From SZUA-36 sp963801195 (lineage in GTDB: Bacteria > Pseudomonadota > Gammaproteobacteria > Xanthomonadales > SZUA-36): DNA of 64,000 bases. Position numbers and translations under genes: made by a program. The stretch spans positions 1,426,001 through 1,490,000 of the forward strand of contig CAWDDX010000007.1 in assembly GCA_963801195.1 (NCBI GenBank), in the 5' to 3' direction. Below the pieces are notes generated by a model that did no database searches, was not told the origin of the DNA, and saw only the letters and a list, made by a program, of their open reading frames with translations. Positions within the stretch are counted from its first letter, which is position 1. Each line of letters opens with the position of its first letter. Shown here piece by piece: positions 43,634 to 53,372 of the stretch.

Positions 43634-44851
43634 ATGTCGCACAATTCCGTAATTGAACCCAGGACCGGCAACATTCTCAGCAGTCACTCGCCCGAGGCGG
43701 CAGCGCTTTATAACCAGGCGATCGACCTGATACTCGGCTCGCAGTCCGGCGCCACGCAAGCGCTCGACAGGGCGCTCGAACTCGACGGCGATTTCGCCAT
43801 GGCGGCAGCCGCCCGCTATTTCGTTGAAATGGATAGTCAGGGTCCGGACGCCGGTCGCTACAGGACCATGGCATTGGATTCAGCCGCCAGGACAAGCGAA
43901 TGGGAACGCGATCACGTCGGCACCCTTCTCGGTCTGATCGACGATGCCGGCAACACAGTAGAAAAAGCGCGGGACTATGTCAAAAAGTCTCCCAACGATC
44001 TCCTGGTTGTTTCACAGCTGGGCGGCTACTTGTTCTTCTACGGCGGCGAGAACAAACTGAAGGCCGTTCTCGATCTGCTCGAATCGGTTAAATCCGGTCT
44101 CGAAGACGACTGGGCCTATCTCGCACGCCTCGGTTTTGCGGCGAGCGAAGTGGGAGATCATCAGCGCGGGCGCGCACTCATCGAACGGGCTTTGAAAATT
44201 CGTCCCGCGTCGCTCTATACCATCCACGCCATGGCGCACCTGTTGCACGATGAGGGTGCGGCGGAAGAATCATCACAAGTCCTCCAGGATTGGCTTGCAG
44301 AGCATGGACACGGTGCTGTCGGGGGCCAGATGTACGGTCATGTCCAATGGCATTTGGCACTCTCGGAATGGCAAACGGGCGCGCGTGCCGCCGCGATCAA
44401 AAGGTATGAAACATATTGTGCACCTGCAACCACAACCTGTGGCCCGGTCCTGACGCTCGCCGACTGTGGCGGTTTCCTGCTGCGGGATTACCTGGCAAGT
44501 GGTGAAGCAACAACATTACACGGTGATGTCCTGAAGCACATCGAACACGTCTGGCCAATGATTGGACATCCGTTTATCGCGCTGCACGTGGCCGGCCTGT
44601 ACGCCTCTGCCGGTGATATTGAAGGACTCAAAAGGTGTGACGAAGTCATTGCGGCTTCATCCGCCGGCACAAACCGCGAAGTTTCCCTGGCCCTGGTTTC
44701 AGCATTGAGCGACTTCGTGGCCGAAGACTACGGAAGCTGCGCACAAACGCTTGCCTCGATTTCACCCGGGGCGCGTGTTGGCATTGGTGGCAGCAATGTC
44801 GAACGCATACTCGTTGATCTGATCGAGAGAGCTTCCATCGGCCGACAATAA
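43634..44851 (+). CDS. TPR-like repeat protein of unknown function
   Basis: A 405-residue soluble protein from ATG 43634. The open frame reaches upstream to 43406, but only through the repeat pair, so that part is not counted. Helical tetratricopeptide-like units run through the protein (for example PEAAALYNQAIDLILG, DHQRGRALIERALKIRPAS, AAIKRYETYCAP and GDIEGLKRCDEVIAA). It has the same layout as cytosolic TPR proteins of the TTC38 type, which have a His in the HAMAHLLHDEGA segment. No signal peptide. TTC38-like is only a suggestion. Confidence 0.68.
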   Translation: MSHNSVIEPRTGNILSSHSPEAAALYNQAIDLILGSQSGATQALDRALELDGDFAMAAAARYFVEMDSQGPDAGRYRTMALDSAARTSEWERDHVGTLLGLIDDAGNTVEKARDYVKKSPNDLLVVSQLGGYLFFYGGENKLKAVLDLLESVKSGLEDDWAYLARLGFAASEVGDHQRGRALIERALKIRPASLYTIHAMAHLLHDEGAAEESSQVLQDWLAEHGHGAVGGQMYGHVQWHLALSEWQTGARAAAIKRYETYCAPATTTCGPVLTLADCGGFLLRDYLASGEATTLHGDVLKHIEHVWPMIGHPFIALHVAGLYASAGDIEGLKRCDEVIAASSAGTNREVSLALVSALSDFVAEDYGSCAQTLASISPGARVGIGGSNVERILVDLIERASIGRQ

Positions 44852-45039
44852 ATTCAAATTGATATGAAATTATTCCATCGTTTCAGAGTGATGGTTGCCC
44901 TGGCTTACTGAATTTTTCTGTCAAACCGGTCGTCTTCTTCAATGTGGAACGCCATTTTTGAGCAGCCGAATGTTTCTCGCCAATATCCCGACCTTATGTT
45001 AGTGTTTTGCAGCAATCCGAAGGGGCAAGTTGAAAGTCC

Positions 45040-46836
45040 ATGAATAATTTTTTTGCCGAATTGAAAAGACGAAATGTCTTCAGGGTCGGCCTGGCTTACG
45101 TCATCGTCAGTTGGATCGCACTCCAGTTCGTCGACGTCGTTCAGGATCCCTTGAACCTTCCCTTGTGGCTGCCAAAGGTCGTGATCGTACTGCTCGCCAT
45201 CGGCTTCCCGATCGCGCTGATTATTTCGTGGGCGTTTGAACTGACCCCGGAAGGCCTGATGAAAACCGCCAACGCCGACCAGTATGAATCGATCACACCC
45301 CGGACCGGTCAGAAAATCAACAAGCTCATCATCGGCGGACTCACTTTGGCAGTGGTGTTCCTCCTCGTTGAACGGTTTTATCCGGACAATGAAGAACCCG
45401 GAATCAGCACCCCCGAAGCCCAGCCAGCGAAAACCACGATCGCGGTTTTGCCTTTCGTCAATATGTCAGGCGATCCCGGACAGGAGTTTTTTTCTGACGG
45501 CATGACCGAAGAGATTCTGAACGTACTCGCCAAGAACCGTTCGCTGCGTGTCGCGGGCCGTACATCATCGTTCGCTTTCAAAGGCAGGAACGAGGATATG
45601 CGGGTCATCGGCAAGGAACTCGGTGTCGATTACCTGATCGAGGGTAGCGTCAGGAAGGGTGCAGAAACGGTGCGTATCACCACGCAGTTGGTGCAGGCGG
45701 ATGACGGCTTCCACGTCTGGTCCGAAACCTATGACCGCAAACTGACCGACATTTTCATGGTCCAGGACGAAATCGCCCACGCCATATCCGACGCGCTCAA
45801 GGTCTCTTTCGGGGGTGGGGAAAGTAAACCCAACGCTGCCAACCAAACCGAAAACATGGCCGCATACGACCTTTACCTCAAGGCCCGCGATGCCCATAAG
45901 TCCCGGCGTGTTCCGGAAGCGCTCTCCCTGGCCGAGAAGGTGACAACAATGGAGCCGGAATTCGCCCCCGGCTGGGCGGTCTATGCACAGGCGCTCGCGC
46001 TGGCACCGAACTGGATTTACATGGACGAACCAATGGAAAGCGCCGGTGCCTATGCCAAGGCGTACATAGCCGCTCAGAAGGCATTGATCCTCGATTCCAA
46101 CTCGGTCGAGGCGTTGGGAGCACTTGCCAATGTAAATCGCACACGCCTGCAGTGGAGGGATGCCGGAAAGGCATACCTAAAGGCGCTCTCGATCGATCCG
46201 GACAACCCGGTGATCCTTGAAGATTATGTCGAATTCCTGCTCGCCGTCGGCAAGGTAAAGGCCGCGCTGCCGCTTGCCCAAAAACTGCTCGCCCTCGAAC
46301 CGCAGGTTCCAATTTACCATCATATCCTTGTTCAAACCTATTGGGCACTAGGCGATTATTCCGCGGCCTTACCGTTGTCGGAAAAAGCCTACGTGCTTGG
46401 CCCGGACCTCATTTTTATTGTCTCTGAATACGCGCAGATCCTGTGGCTAAATGGACAAAAGCAGAAGGCTCGTGAGGTGCTGGCAGCGAGCGACATACTA
46501 CCAGCCGAATTCAGGGCAACCATCGAGACGTGGTTTGATGTCCTTGAAAAGGGGCGGGACGAACTCAAGCCCGAGCAGATGAAAATTGCCATGGCCGACC
46601 CGTATACCATGTCCTATTTGAACCAGCCGGATAAGTTTTTTGCGCTTTTGTCGAAATTGGTCAAACTCGGCTGGTGGGGTGATTTCTTTACTTTTTTTCC
46701 TGAAACCGAAGCCTACCGTAAACTGCCCGGGTTCAAGACCCTCGTCACGGAACTGAAGCTCGTCGAATACTGGCGGAAGGACGGCTGGGGGGATTATTGC
46801 AAACCTGCCGGTAACGACGATTTCACGTGCGAATGA
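45040..46836 (+). CDS. membrane-anchored FlgO/TolB-like and TPR protein
   Basis: A 598-residue protein. The N-terminus FFAELKRRNVFRVGLAYVIV precedes two or three transmembrane segments (about residues 18-35, 45-65 and 95-110). A FlgO-like nucleotide-binding-fold domain (about 130-260) follows, with IAVLPFVNMSGDPGQEFFSDG and a LGVDYLIEGSVRK segment, then a TPR region (about 275-480). In many proteobacteria this architecture is annotated as 'adenylate cyclase-like' because the same modules follow cyclase domains, but no cyclase domain is present here. It may be a scaffold or sensor. It stands alone. Confidence 0.8.
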   Translation: MNNFFAELKRRNVFRVGLAYVIVSWIALQFVDVVQDPLNLPLWLPKVVIVLLAIGFPIALIISWAFELTPEGLMKTANADQYESITPRTGQKINKLIIGGLTLAVVFLLVERFYPDNEEPGISTPEAQPAKTTIAVLPFVNMSGDPGQEFFSDGMTEEILNVLAKNRSLRVAGRTSSFAFKGRNEDMRVIGKELGVDYLIEGSVRKGAETVRITTQLVQADDGFHVWSETYDRKLTDIFMVQDEIAHAISDALKVSFGGGESKPNAANQTENMAAYDLYLKARDAHKSRRVPEALSLAEKVTTMEPEFAPGWAVYAQALALAPNWIYMDEPMESAGAYAKAYIAAQKALILDSNSVEALGALANVNRTRLQWRDAGKAYLKALSIDPDNPVILEDYVEFLLAVGKVKAALPLAQKLLALEPQVPIYHHILVQTYWALGDYSAALPLSEKAYVLGPDLIFIVSEYAQILWLNGQKQKAREVLAASDILPAEFRATIETWFDVLEKGRDELKPEQMKIAMADPYTMSYLNQPDKFFALLSKLVKLGWWGDFFTFFPETEAYRKLPGFKTLVTELKLVEYWRKDGWGDYCKPAGNDDFTCE

Positions 46837-46855
46837 GCATTAAATCGCCAGTCCT

Positions 46856-47947
46856 TCAGGACTCGTGGCGCAAAGGCACCCTGCCCGTCAGACCGGCAAG
46901 CAGCTCATATCCAATCGTACCAGCGGCCGCGGCGACCTCGTTGACCGACAGGTTCTGACCCCAGAGTTCCACCGGGTCACCGACCTGCGCGTTGGCGTGG
47001 TCCGTCAAGTCGACGCAGATGGCGTCCATCGAAACCCGTCCGGCCAGCGGCACGCGCGTGCCATTCACCAACACCGGCGTGCCACTGGGCGCGTGGCGCG
47101 GATAACCGTCGCCGTAACCGATCGCAATGGCGCCGATTTTCGATGGCCGTTGGGCGACCCAGTCCTGGCCGTAACCCACACCCTCACCGGCAGCGATATC
47201 GCGGATGGCGATGATTTCCGAGTTCAGCGTCATGGCCGGCAGCAAGCCATGCCGGTCACCGCCAAATGAACCGCTCGGACACTGGCCGTAGAGCATGTAA
47301 CCCGGCCGGTTCCAATGCGCGTGACTCTCCGGCCAGAAAAGGATGCCGGCTGAATTGGCGATACTCAAATCCAGGTGGAATTTGCCTGCGCAGTCACGGA
47401 TAGTCTCAACTTGAAGCCTGGTCATCGGGTCTGCGATGTTGTCTGCACACGCCAGGTGGGTACACAAAACCGGCGCCTGCCTGGTATTGAATGATGAACA
47501 CATTTTGTCGCACAACCGGTCGAGGTCGTGCAGTGAAAAACCCAGCCGATGCATGCCGGTGTCCACTTTCAGCCATACCCCGACCGAATCCTGCAATTTG
47601 GCGGACAAAAGCCATTCCACCTGTTGTTGTGTGTGCAACATAAGCCAGAACCTTCCAGCCGCCGCCTCTGCCAGGTCACTGGCGCGGCTGATGCCTTGCA
47701 TCACGAGGATCGGTTTGCCGATGCCGGCATCCCTCAGGCGAACGGCTTCATCCACAGATGCGACGGCAAAGGCGGGTGCCATCGACTGGAGACAACGCGC
47801 GACCTTAAGCATGCCGTGACCATAGGCGTTCGCCTTGATCACAGCGATGCTTTGCGATGCCGGTGCGAGGCTGTCGGCCAGGCGGTAATTGCCGGCAATA
47901 TCCTGCAACCGGACCGTTGCCATGGTGGGCCGCATCAGCCTGGGCAC
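46856..47947 (-). CDS. alr: alanine racemase
   Basis: A 363-residue PLP enzyme interconverting L- and D-alanine for peptidoglycan. It has the PLP lysine in AVIKANAYGHG (Lys38), then TGMHRLGF, PGYMLYG and the catalytic Tyr region GEGVGYGQDW with GRVSMDAICVDL (second substrate-binding Met/Asp). The first eight residues before MATVRLQDIAGN are probably extra; a start at Met9 would fit the family better. The gene lies convergent to the FlgO/TPR gene and 37 nt after the serine hydrolase gene on the same strand. In this window it could also return D-Ala freed by LdcA to L-Ala. Confidence 0.93.
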   Translation of the reverse strand: MPRLMRPTMATVRLQDIAGNYRLADSLAPASQSIAVIKANAYGHGMLKVARCLQSMAPAFAVASVDEAVRLRDAGIGKPILVMQGISRASDLAEAAAGRFWLMLHTQQQVEWLLSAKLQDSVGVWLKVDTGMHRLGFSLHDLDRLCDKMCSSFNTRQAPVLCTHLACADNIADPMTRLQVETIRDCAGKFHLDLSIANSAGILFWPESHAHWNRPGYMLYGQCPSGSFGGDRHGLLPAMTLNSEIIAIRDIAAGEGVGYGQDWVAQRPSKIGAIAIGYGDGYPRHAPSGTPVLVNGTRVPLAGRVSMDAICVDLTDHANAQVGDPVELWGQNLSVNEVAAAAGTIGYELLAGLTGRVPLRHES

Positions 47948-47984
47948 CCCGGCACGCGGTACCGAGCTGGGATATGAGCATTCA

Positions 47985-49595
47985 TCACTCCACCCTTGTC
48001 AATTTCAGGTCCTCGAAATCGAAGTCACCATCATCCAGTTTCATCATGCTGATAGCGGTGACACGGCCTTCCCCATCCGTTTCAAACTGGACATAGGCGT
48101 CGGCCTCGAGCGTGCGGTCGTCCCAGCGGACTATGTACCTGTTGCCGGTGTGGTGGCTCAACACACCCTTTATTTTGGGTGATTTCAACGCGGCGAAGAC
48201 CAACCGGCCGTCCTCGATGGTAATTGTCACATCGCCAAACCACGGGTCGCGGTAAAGCCCGGTAAACCGGGATTCATCCGGCAGACAACAGGCCTCGTTT
48301 TCAACCGCCGCCAGCGCCCTCTCATCATTCACCAACGTCGCCGCCTGCTGTTCCGCCGCCCTTTCATCCAGCATCATCTGTAACCAGTCCACGGGCTCGA
48401 CCGGCATGAAGGAACGGACAATGGTGTTCATCACGACCGTTCGCGCCGCCGAACTCGAACCGTTGGTCAGCAACACGACGCCGAGATCCAGTTCCGGCAG
48501 CATCACGACGTAGGATTTCATCCCGGCCAAAGAGCCCGTATGTGAAACTTCCCGGTAGCCGTTTACATCCGAAAGCCGCCACCCCAGGCCGTAGGCTTTG
48601 AAGTGGGTCCGGTTTAGCTCGTAATCGCGTTCGCTGACGCCGAGGATTATCTGTGGTTTCCACATTTCAGCGCTCTGTGCCGCGCTGAATAACTCGAGCC
48701 CGGCGGGCGTGGTGCCATGGTGCAACTGGGTCCTGACCCAGGTCAGCATGGCGTCCACGCTGCAGACGACACCGCCCGCAGCAGCGGACACCGGTGGCCG
48801 GGACGGGATACGGCTACGTTCGATCACCCTCAGCTGACCCTCGATCACACCGTGCGGGGCGGCGAGGTTTCGCATCTCCTTTTTTGGAATGCTGTCGGCG
48901 AAGCAGCGTTGCATGCCGGCCGGGCGCATCAGGCGCGCCTCGACAAACTCGCCCCAAGAGCTTTCACTTAGGTGCGGGATAATTTCGCCGGCAACAATGT
49001 ACAGCAGGTTGTCATAGGCGTAGCTGGTGCGGAAACTGCTGACCGGCTCGAAATAGCGCAGCGCATGCAGGATGTCAGCGCTGGTGAACAAATTGGGTTC
49101 GGGCCAGAGCATCATGTCGCCGACATGCGGCGCCAGACCACTGCGGTGGGTGAGCAGGTCCTTCACCGTGAAGTTTGCGGTCACCCATGGGTCGTGCATG
49201 CGGAATTCCGGCAAATAGTCGATCACCAGGCCGTCCCATGCGATCACGCCCTCATCGACCAGCACGGCCAGTGCCGCGGTCGTGAACGCCTTGCTGTTGG
49301 AGGCGATCTTGAACAGTGTTTCCGAGTCCACCGGGCCCGGTTTTCCGATTTCCCGGACACCGTAACCTTTCGACAGCAGGACCTTGTCCCCCTTGACGAT
49401 ACCGATGGCCATACCCGGAACATCGAACGCCGACATCGCCCGGCCGGCCAGTTCCGCCACTTCGGCTTCACTGATATTTTTGCCTTCCCGGGCACCGGCT
49501 GTAGAGATCCAAAACGCCAACAAAAAACAGGCCGACAACCGAACCATTCGAAAACCTGCCCGTTGCACAGTGTTGTCAATTTCAGGGTGTTTCAT
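47985..49595 (-). CDS. serine hydrolase of the beta-lactamase/DD-peptidase fold
   Basis: A 536-residue exported class-C-like serine hydrolase. A signal peptide (MVRLSACFLLAFWISTAGA, preceded by 16 residues from ATG 49595; Met17 at 49547 is the likelier start) is followed by the SxxK motif S99-N-S-K102, the YxN motif in SYAYDN and a late HTGSLAGMKS (HTG variant of KTG). The C-terminal part (about 400-530) is a lipocalin-like DUF3471-type domain. Such proteins are esterases, D-aminopeptidases or carboxypeptidases. Position next to alr fits a D-Ala-releasing role, but this is not shown. Confidence 0.83.
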   Translation of the reverse strand: MKHPEIDNTVQRAGFRMVRLSACFLLAFWISTAGAREGKNISEAEVAELAGRAMSAFDVPGMAIGIVKGDKVLLSKGYGVREIGKPGPVDSETLFKIASNSKAFTTAALAVLVDEGVIAWDGLVIDYLPEFRMHDPWVTANFTVKDLLTHRSGLAPHVGDMMLWPEPNLFTSADILHALRYFEPVSSFRTSYAYDNLLYIVAGEIIPHLSESSWGEFVEARLMRPAGMQRCFADSIPKKEMRNLAAPHGVIEGQLRVIERSRIPSRPPVSAAAGGVVCSVDAMLTWVRTQLHHGTTPAGLELFSAAQSAEMWKPQIILGVSERDYELNRTHFKAYGLGWRLSDVNGYREVSHTGSLAGMKSYVVMLPELDLGVVLLTNGSSSAARTVVMNTIVRSFMPVEPVDWLQMMLDERAAEQQAATLVNDERALAAVENEACCLPDESRFTGLYRDPWFGDVTITIEDGRLVFAALKSPKIKGVLSHHTGNRYIVRWDDRTLEADAYVQFETDGEGRVTAISMMKLDDGDFDFEDLKLTRVE

Positions 49596-49670
49596 TTAAA
49601 AATTTCTCATCCTCAAGACGGGTTGTTTGACGGCAGGTCACCTTTCCCAAACAGGCGGGTCCTACCCCGT

Positions 49671-51047
49671 TTACAGGTAAACGAGGCTCACCACAAAATA
49701 CATGACCATTGTAATCGAGCCGGCCACCACAGCGTACGGCAACTGGGTTCTCACGTGCTCGAGCAGATCGCAACCGGACGCAATGGCAGACACCGCGGTG
49801 GTGTCCGAAATGGGCGAGCAATGGTCGCCAAACACACCGCCTCCGAGGATGGCCGCCAACACCAGTGACGGCGGCAGACCCAGTTCCTGGATCAGCGGCA
49901 TGCCGATCGGGATCAGGATGGCAAAAGTACCCCAGGAGGTCCCGGTTGAAAAAGAGATCAGCGAACCCGCCAGGAACATCATCGGTACGATCAGGTAAAT
50001 GGGCAGAAACTCACCGACCAGGCCGGCGATGAATACACCGGTGCCCAGTTCCTTGAGACTGGCGCCCAGCGCCAGTGAAAACAGCACGATGGTGACCAGC
50101 GGGAGGATTTCACCCATGCCTTCAAAACCGATCTTGACCAGTTTGATGTGGGTGAATTTGCCGCTCGAGAGCATCATCACGTAGGCGACCAGGGATGCCA
50201 GCGCAACCGAGTAAAGCACCGAACGTGAGCCGCTGCCGTTGGCCATGACACCGTCACCGGTCCACAGCATGAATCCGACCATACCCCCGACCATCACCAG
50301 CAGTGGAATCAGCATATAACTCGGGTGCGTTGCTTCAACCTCGAGGTTTTCCGGACTGTCCTCGTGCTTGATCGTTGCGCTGCTTGCCAGCGGACCGAAG
50401 TACCTGCCCGTCCAGGCGGAATACACCACGATCACCAGTGTCACAAGCGCGTAAAAATTGAGAGGAACCGTACCCCAAAGAACCTGCGCCGCCGGCATCC
50501 CAAGTTCGTAGGTGCCGAGCAGGGCCAAAACATAGGCGCCCCAGGCATTCAGCAGGATCAGGATACAAATCGGCGCCGAAGTACTGTCGATAATGTACGC
50601 CAGTTTTGCCCGGCTCAGACCAAAACGGTCGAACAGACCCCGTGACAGGATACCCGCGGTCAGCACGCTGAGGTTCGACTCGACAAAAACTGCCGCCCCG
50701 ACCCCGGTGGTCAGCATGGCGGCCTGCCGGGGATTGGTGGCAATACCCCTGTTGATGATCGAACTGACCATGGCCGATATTCCGCCCGACTCGCGGATAT
50801 AGGCCAGCAAGGCCCCGATCATCATGCTGAAAATGAGAATACGGGCGTTGTCCTTGTCGTCAAACACGGCAACGATCCTTTCCAGTGTCATCAGACCCCC
50901 CATGGGAATGCTGCTCAACAGTGAAGTCTGCTGCAGCAGTTCCGCAGTAAACACCGACAGGAACAACGCAAGAATGACCTCACGCTTCCACAGTACGACG
51001 GCGATGGCGACGATGGGGGGTAGAACGGACAACCATTGAGCAGACAT
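49671..51047 (-). CDS. NhaC-family Na+/H+ antiporter
   Basis: A 458-residue integral membrane protein with about 12 transmembrane segments. It has IGALLAYIRESGGISAMVSS, TGVGAAVFVESNLSVL, IDSTSAPICILILLNAWG, then GSLISFSTGTSWGTFAILIP and GGGVFGDHCSPISDTTAVSA. The last two are hallmarks of the NhaC/Na+:H+ antiporter family, which includes amino-acid exchangers. It lies 75 nt after the serine hydrolase gene on the same strand. Its N-terminus (MSAQWLSV) and upstream region have a paralogous copy at the phosphodiesterase/lysA region. Confidence 0.9.
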   Translation of the reverse strand: MSAQWLSVLPPIVAIAVVLWKREVILALFLSVFTAELLQQTSLLSSIPMGGLMTLERIVAVFDDKDNARILIFSMMIGALLAYIRESGGISAMVSSIINRGIATNPRQAAMLTTGVGAAVFVESNLSVLTAGILSRGLFDRFGLSRAKLAYIIDSTSAPICILILLNAWGAYVLALLGTYELGMPAAQVLWGTVPLNFYALVTLVIVVYSAWTGRYFGPLASSATIKHEDSPENLEVEATHPSYMLIPLLVMVGGMVGFMLWTGDGVMANGSGSRSVLYSVALASLVAYVMMLSSGKFTHIKLVKIGFEGMGEILPLVTIVLFSLALGASLKELGTGVFIAGLVGEFLPIYLIVPMMFLAGSLISFSTGTSWGTFAILIPIGMPLIQELGLPPSLVLAAILGGGVFGDHCSPISDTTAVSAIASGCDLLEHVRTQLPYAVVAGSITMVMYFVVSLVYL

Positions 51048-51203
51048 TATTTTCCCGTGACACCTGGATTTTTTATTGGGTTCTTGATTCTGGTAATTTT
51101 ATATTCCGGCGAACCGGGAACATAATAATATATTATTTTTTACACCGCTGACCGATAACACCCCTTGCGTTTTGAGACCATCATGAAGGCCGGCTTTACG
51201 CCG
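51030..51203. repeat. degenerate copy of the lysA upstream region and 5' end
   Basis: This stretch resembles 57965-58160. Shared blocks are the start of the minus-strand gene (ATGTCT....AATGGTTGTC), GGTAATT.ATATTCC.GCGAA, ATATATTATTTTTT, and a plus-strand block matching lysA codons 4-14 at about 25 of 29 positions (51175-51203, ending CTTTACGCCG). It contains a perfect 14-nt palindrome AATAATATATTATT (51124-51137). No lysA frame continues, so this is a relic of a segmental duplication. Confidence 0.75.
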
Positions 51204-51249
51204 CAACTTCGCCGGCCGGCAGGTTTACGCAGCCGTTCATACGCAGCTT

Positions 51250-53325
51250 TTAACGATACTGGATGCCACGAAACAAGCGTTCGTTCTCAATCAGCGGACG
51301 CGTCGCGTTATCCGCGTGCAGCCAGGCCTGGCGAACACGTTCCTCGCGGTCGGCCTCGCGCAGCAGGACACTGGCCTGGGCGCGTTTGAAAAGCGCCATG
51401 GCATAACCCGGGTGCTGAGTGGAGACCTTGTCGAGACTCGCCGCCGCATCATCGAAACGGGATGCGGCCATGTAAAGCATTCCCAGTTCCAGGTGGAACG
51501 TGAATTGTTCCGCCAGTAATCTTCGCGCGATTTCAAATGCGCTGATCGCGCCGCTGGTATCGTGCAGCTTCATCCTCAACTGGCCGATACGGGCCCATTC
51601 CAGACCGGGCGATTCCTTGATCTTTACAATTCGCTGCAACACGTCCAGCGCCTTGTTGATTTCGCCCTGGCGCGTGTAAATCGAGGCCAGGCCCTCGAGA
51701 TCGGGAATTTGATCCGGCGCCTGGGCCAGCACCGATTCGAACAGCGGGCCGGCGAGGTCCCACTGCCGGTTTTTCATGTAATGCATCGCCTGGTAGTGGC
51801 GCAGATCGACGGAGCCGGGATCGATGGCCCTGGCGCGGTCGAAGTACGCCTGAGCCTGTGCGTCGTTGCCGGTTACCGACCAGGCCACCGCCAGGCGCAG
51901 CGCGGCCGTGAAATTGTACGGGTCGGCATCGAGGATCCGCGTAAACACAGGAATGGCCGCCGCGTAATCCTTGCGGATGAACAGCCCGGCGCCGACATCC
52001 ATGTCGTGGAAAAGATACACCATATCCTTAGGGTTGGGCGCGTTGTCGCGGATGCCGGCGCTGCCGGTCGAGCCCACGTAGCCGAGGCTGGCCAGCTTGT
52101 CCAGGGCTTCCTGGCTGAGGTTTTGTTGAGTCCCGGCCTGCATGTCAAGGGCGCGGGTCGCGTAGTCGTCGAGGGCGCCCCAGACAGCCGGGTCGGGCTC
52201 GACCGCGCCGTCGAGGTTGTTGGTCTCGCCCGGATCGGCAGTTACGTCGTATATCTCGATGTCGCCGGAGCGGATCACCTTGATACCGTCCTCGACGGCC
52301 ATGAACTGCGGTTGCCAGCCATACTGCATATACGGCTTCAGCGCTTCCGCCAGCACCGGCCCGGCAGCGTCTCCGAGCAGGCTGTTCGGGCGATTTTCGC
52401 CCGCGAATCCGAGCACGGTGTCGAATACCTGCCGAACACTGACCGCGCGCTCCGATATTCCGGTCTCGACCCCGGAACCGGCAATGATCAGCGGCACACG
52501 CATCGTGCCCTGGTAAAGCAAGTTTCCGTGCAGCATTTCGCCATGTTCACCCAGGCCCTCACCGTGATCACCTGCGACGACGATCTCCAGCGGCTTGCCC
52601 TGGAACTTCTGTTCGAACGCTTTGAGAAGACGCCCGACCTCAGAATCCATGTAGGCAATTTCACCGAGGTAGGGTTCGCCCGGGTACTGGGAAAGAAACG
52701 GCTCGGGTGGTTGATAGGGTTCGTGCGGGTCGTAATAGTGGACCCAGACGAAAAGCGGCTTGTCCTTGCCCTCGAGCCAGGCGAGCGCCGCGTTGGTCGT
52801 CGCGCCGGCGCTACGCTCGGCGGCGTCTTCCGGAAAAACGTCGTCGTAGTGGTCGAAACCCCTCGAGAGGCCAAACTGGCCGGCCAGCGGGAAACCCGAA
52901 ACAAAGGCCGCGGTGGTGTATCCACGAGCTTTCATCAGCGCCGGCAACAGGTCCAGCTTGCTGTCCAGCACCCGCCCGTTTTCACGGATGTGGTGATCCG
53001 CCGGGTACAGACCGGTCAACATCGAAGCGTGCGACGGCAGGGTCGTGGGTGTCACAGAATAGGCCTGGTTGAAATAAAGACCGCGCGCTGCCAGGGCCTC
53101 GAGAGTGGGCGTGGCGACGGCGTCCGACTCGATACCCAGGTGGTCGGCACGTGTCGTGTCCAGCGTAATCAACAACACCGAAGGCGGCGTAGATCCCGCT
53201 GTTTTCGGTTTAACGGTTACGGTGTCCGCACTTCCGGGCTCCTTGGAGCAGGCCGTCACCGCCAGCATCAGGATTATTGAAAGCAACAATGCGGGAACTG
53301 AATTTTTTTCGTGAGGTTTTCTCAT
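51250..53325 (-). CDS. sulfatase-fold lipoprotein with C-terminal TPR repeats
   Basis: A 691-residue protein. Signal and lipobox LAVTAC (Cys26) are followed by an alkaline-phosphatase/sulfatase-fold domain (about 48-420): LLITLDTTRADHLG (metal Asp), TTLPSHASMLTGLYP, VAGDHGEGLGEHGEMLHG (metal Asp/His). At the place of the sulfatase Cys (CxPSR) it has TLPSH (95-99), so it cannot form formylglycine from Cys and uses Thr, as phospho- or other transfer enzymes can. TPR units fill about 470-690. It probably acts in the periplasm on a phospho- or sulfo-ester. A MITE-like element lies just upstream. Confidence 0.87.
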   Translation of the reverse strand: MRKPHEKNSVPALLLSIILMLAVTACSKEPGSADTVTVKPKTAGSTPPSVLLITLDTTRADHLGIESDAVATPTLEALAARGLYFNQAYSVTPTTLPSHASMLTGLYPADHHIRENGRVLDSKLDLLPALMKARGYTTAAFVSGFPLAGQFGLSRGFDHYDDVFPEDAAERSAGATTNAALAWLEGKDKPLFVWVHYYDPHEPYQPPEPFLSQYPGEPYLGEIAYMDSEVGRLLKAFEQKFQGKPLEIVVAGDHGEGLGEHGEMLHGNLLYQGTMRVPLIIAGSGVETGISERAVSVRQVFDTVLGFAGENRPNSLLGDAAGPVLAEALKPYMQYGWQPQFMAVEDGIKVIRSGDIEIYDVTADPGETNNLDGAVEPDPAVWGALDDYATRALDMQAGTQQNLSQEALDKLASLGYVGSTGSAGIRDNAPNPKDMVYLFHDMDVGAGLFIRKDYAAAIPVFTRILDADPYNFTAALRLAVAWSVTGNDAQAQAYFDRARAIDPGSVDLRHYQAMHYMKNRQWDLAGPLFESVLAQAPDQIPDLEGLASIYTRQGEINKALDVLQRIVKIKESPGLEWARIGQLRMKLHDTSGAISAFEIARRLLAEQFTFHLELGMLYMAASRFDDAAASLDKVSTQHPGYAMALFKRAQASVLLREADREERVRQAWLHADNATRPLIENERLFRGIQYR

Positions 53326-53372
53326 CCGAGACCTTTTAACACACTACAACGGCATTAATAAAGCGTTTCCTG

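Noticed and set aside
51562..53280. 572-codon open frame antisense to the sulfatase-like gene
   Set aside because: Shadow of a gene with clear domains; the product is Arg/Gly/Val-rich without recognisable features.
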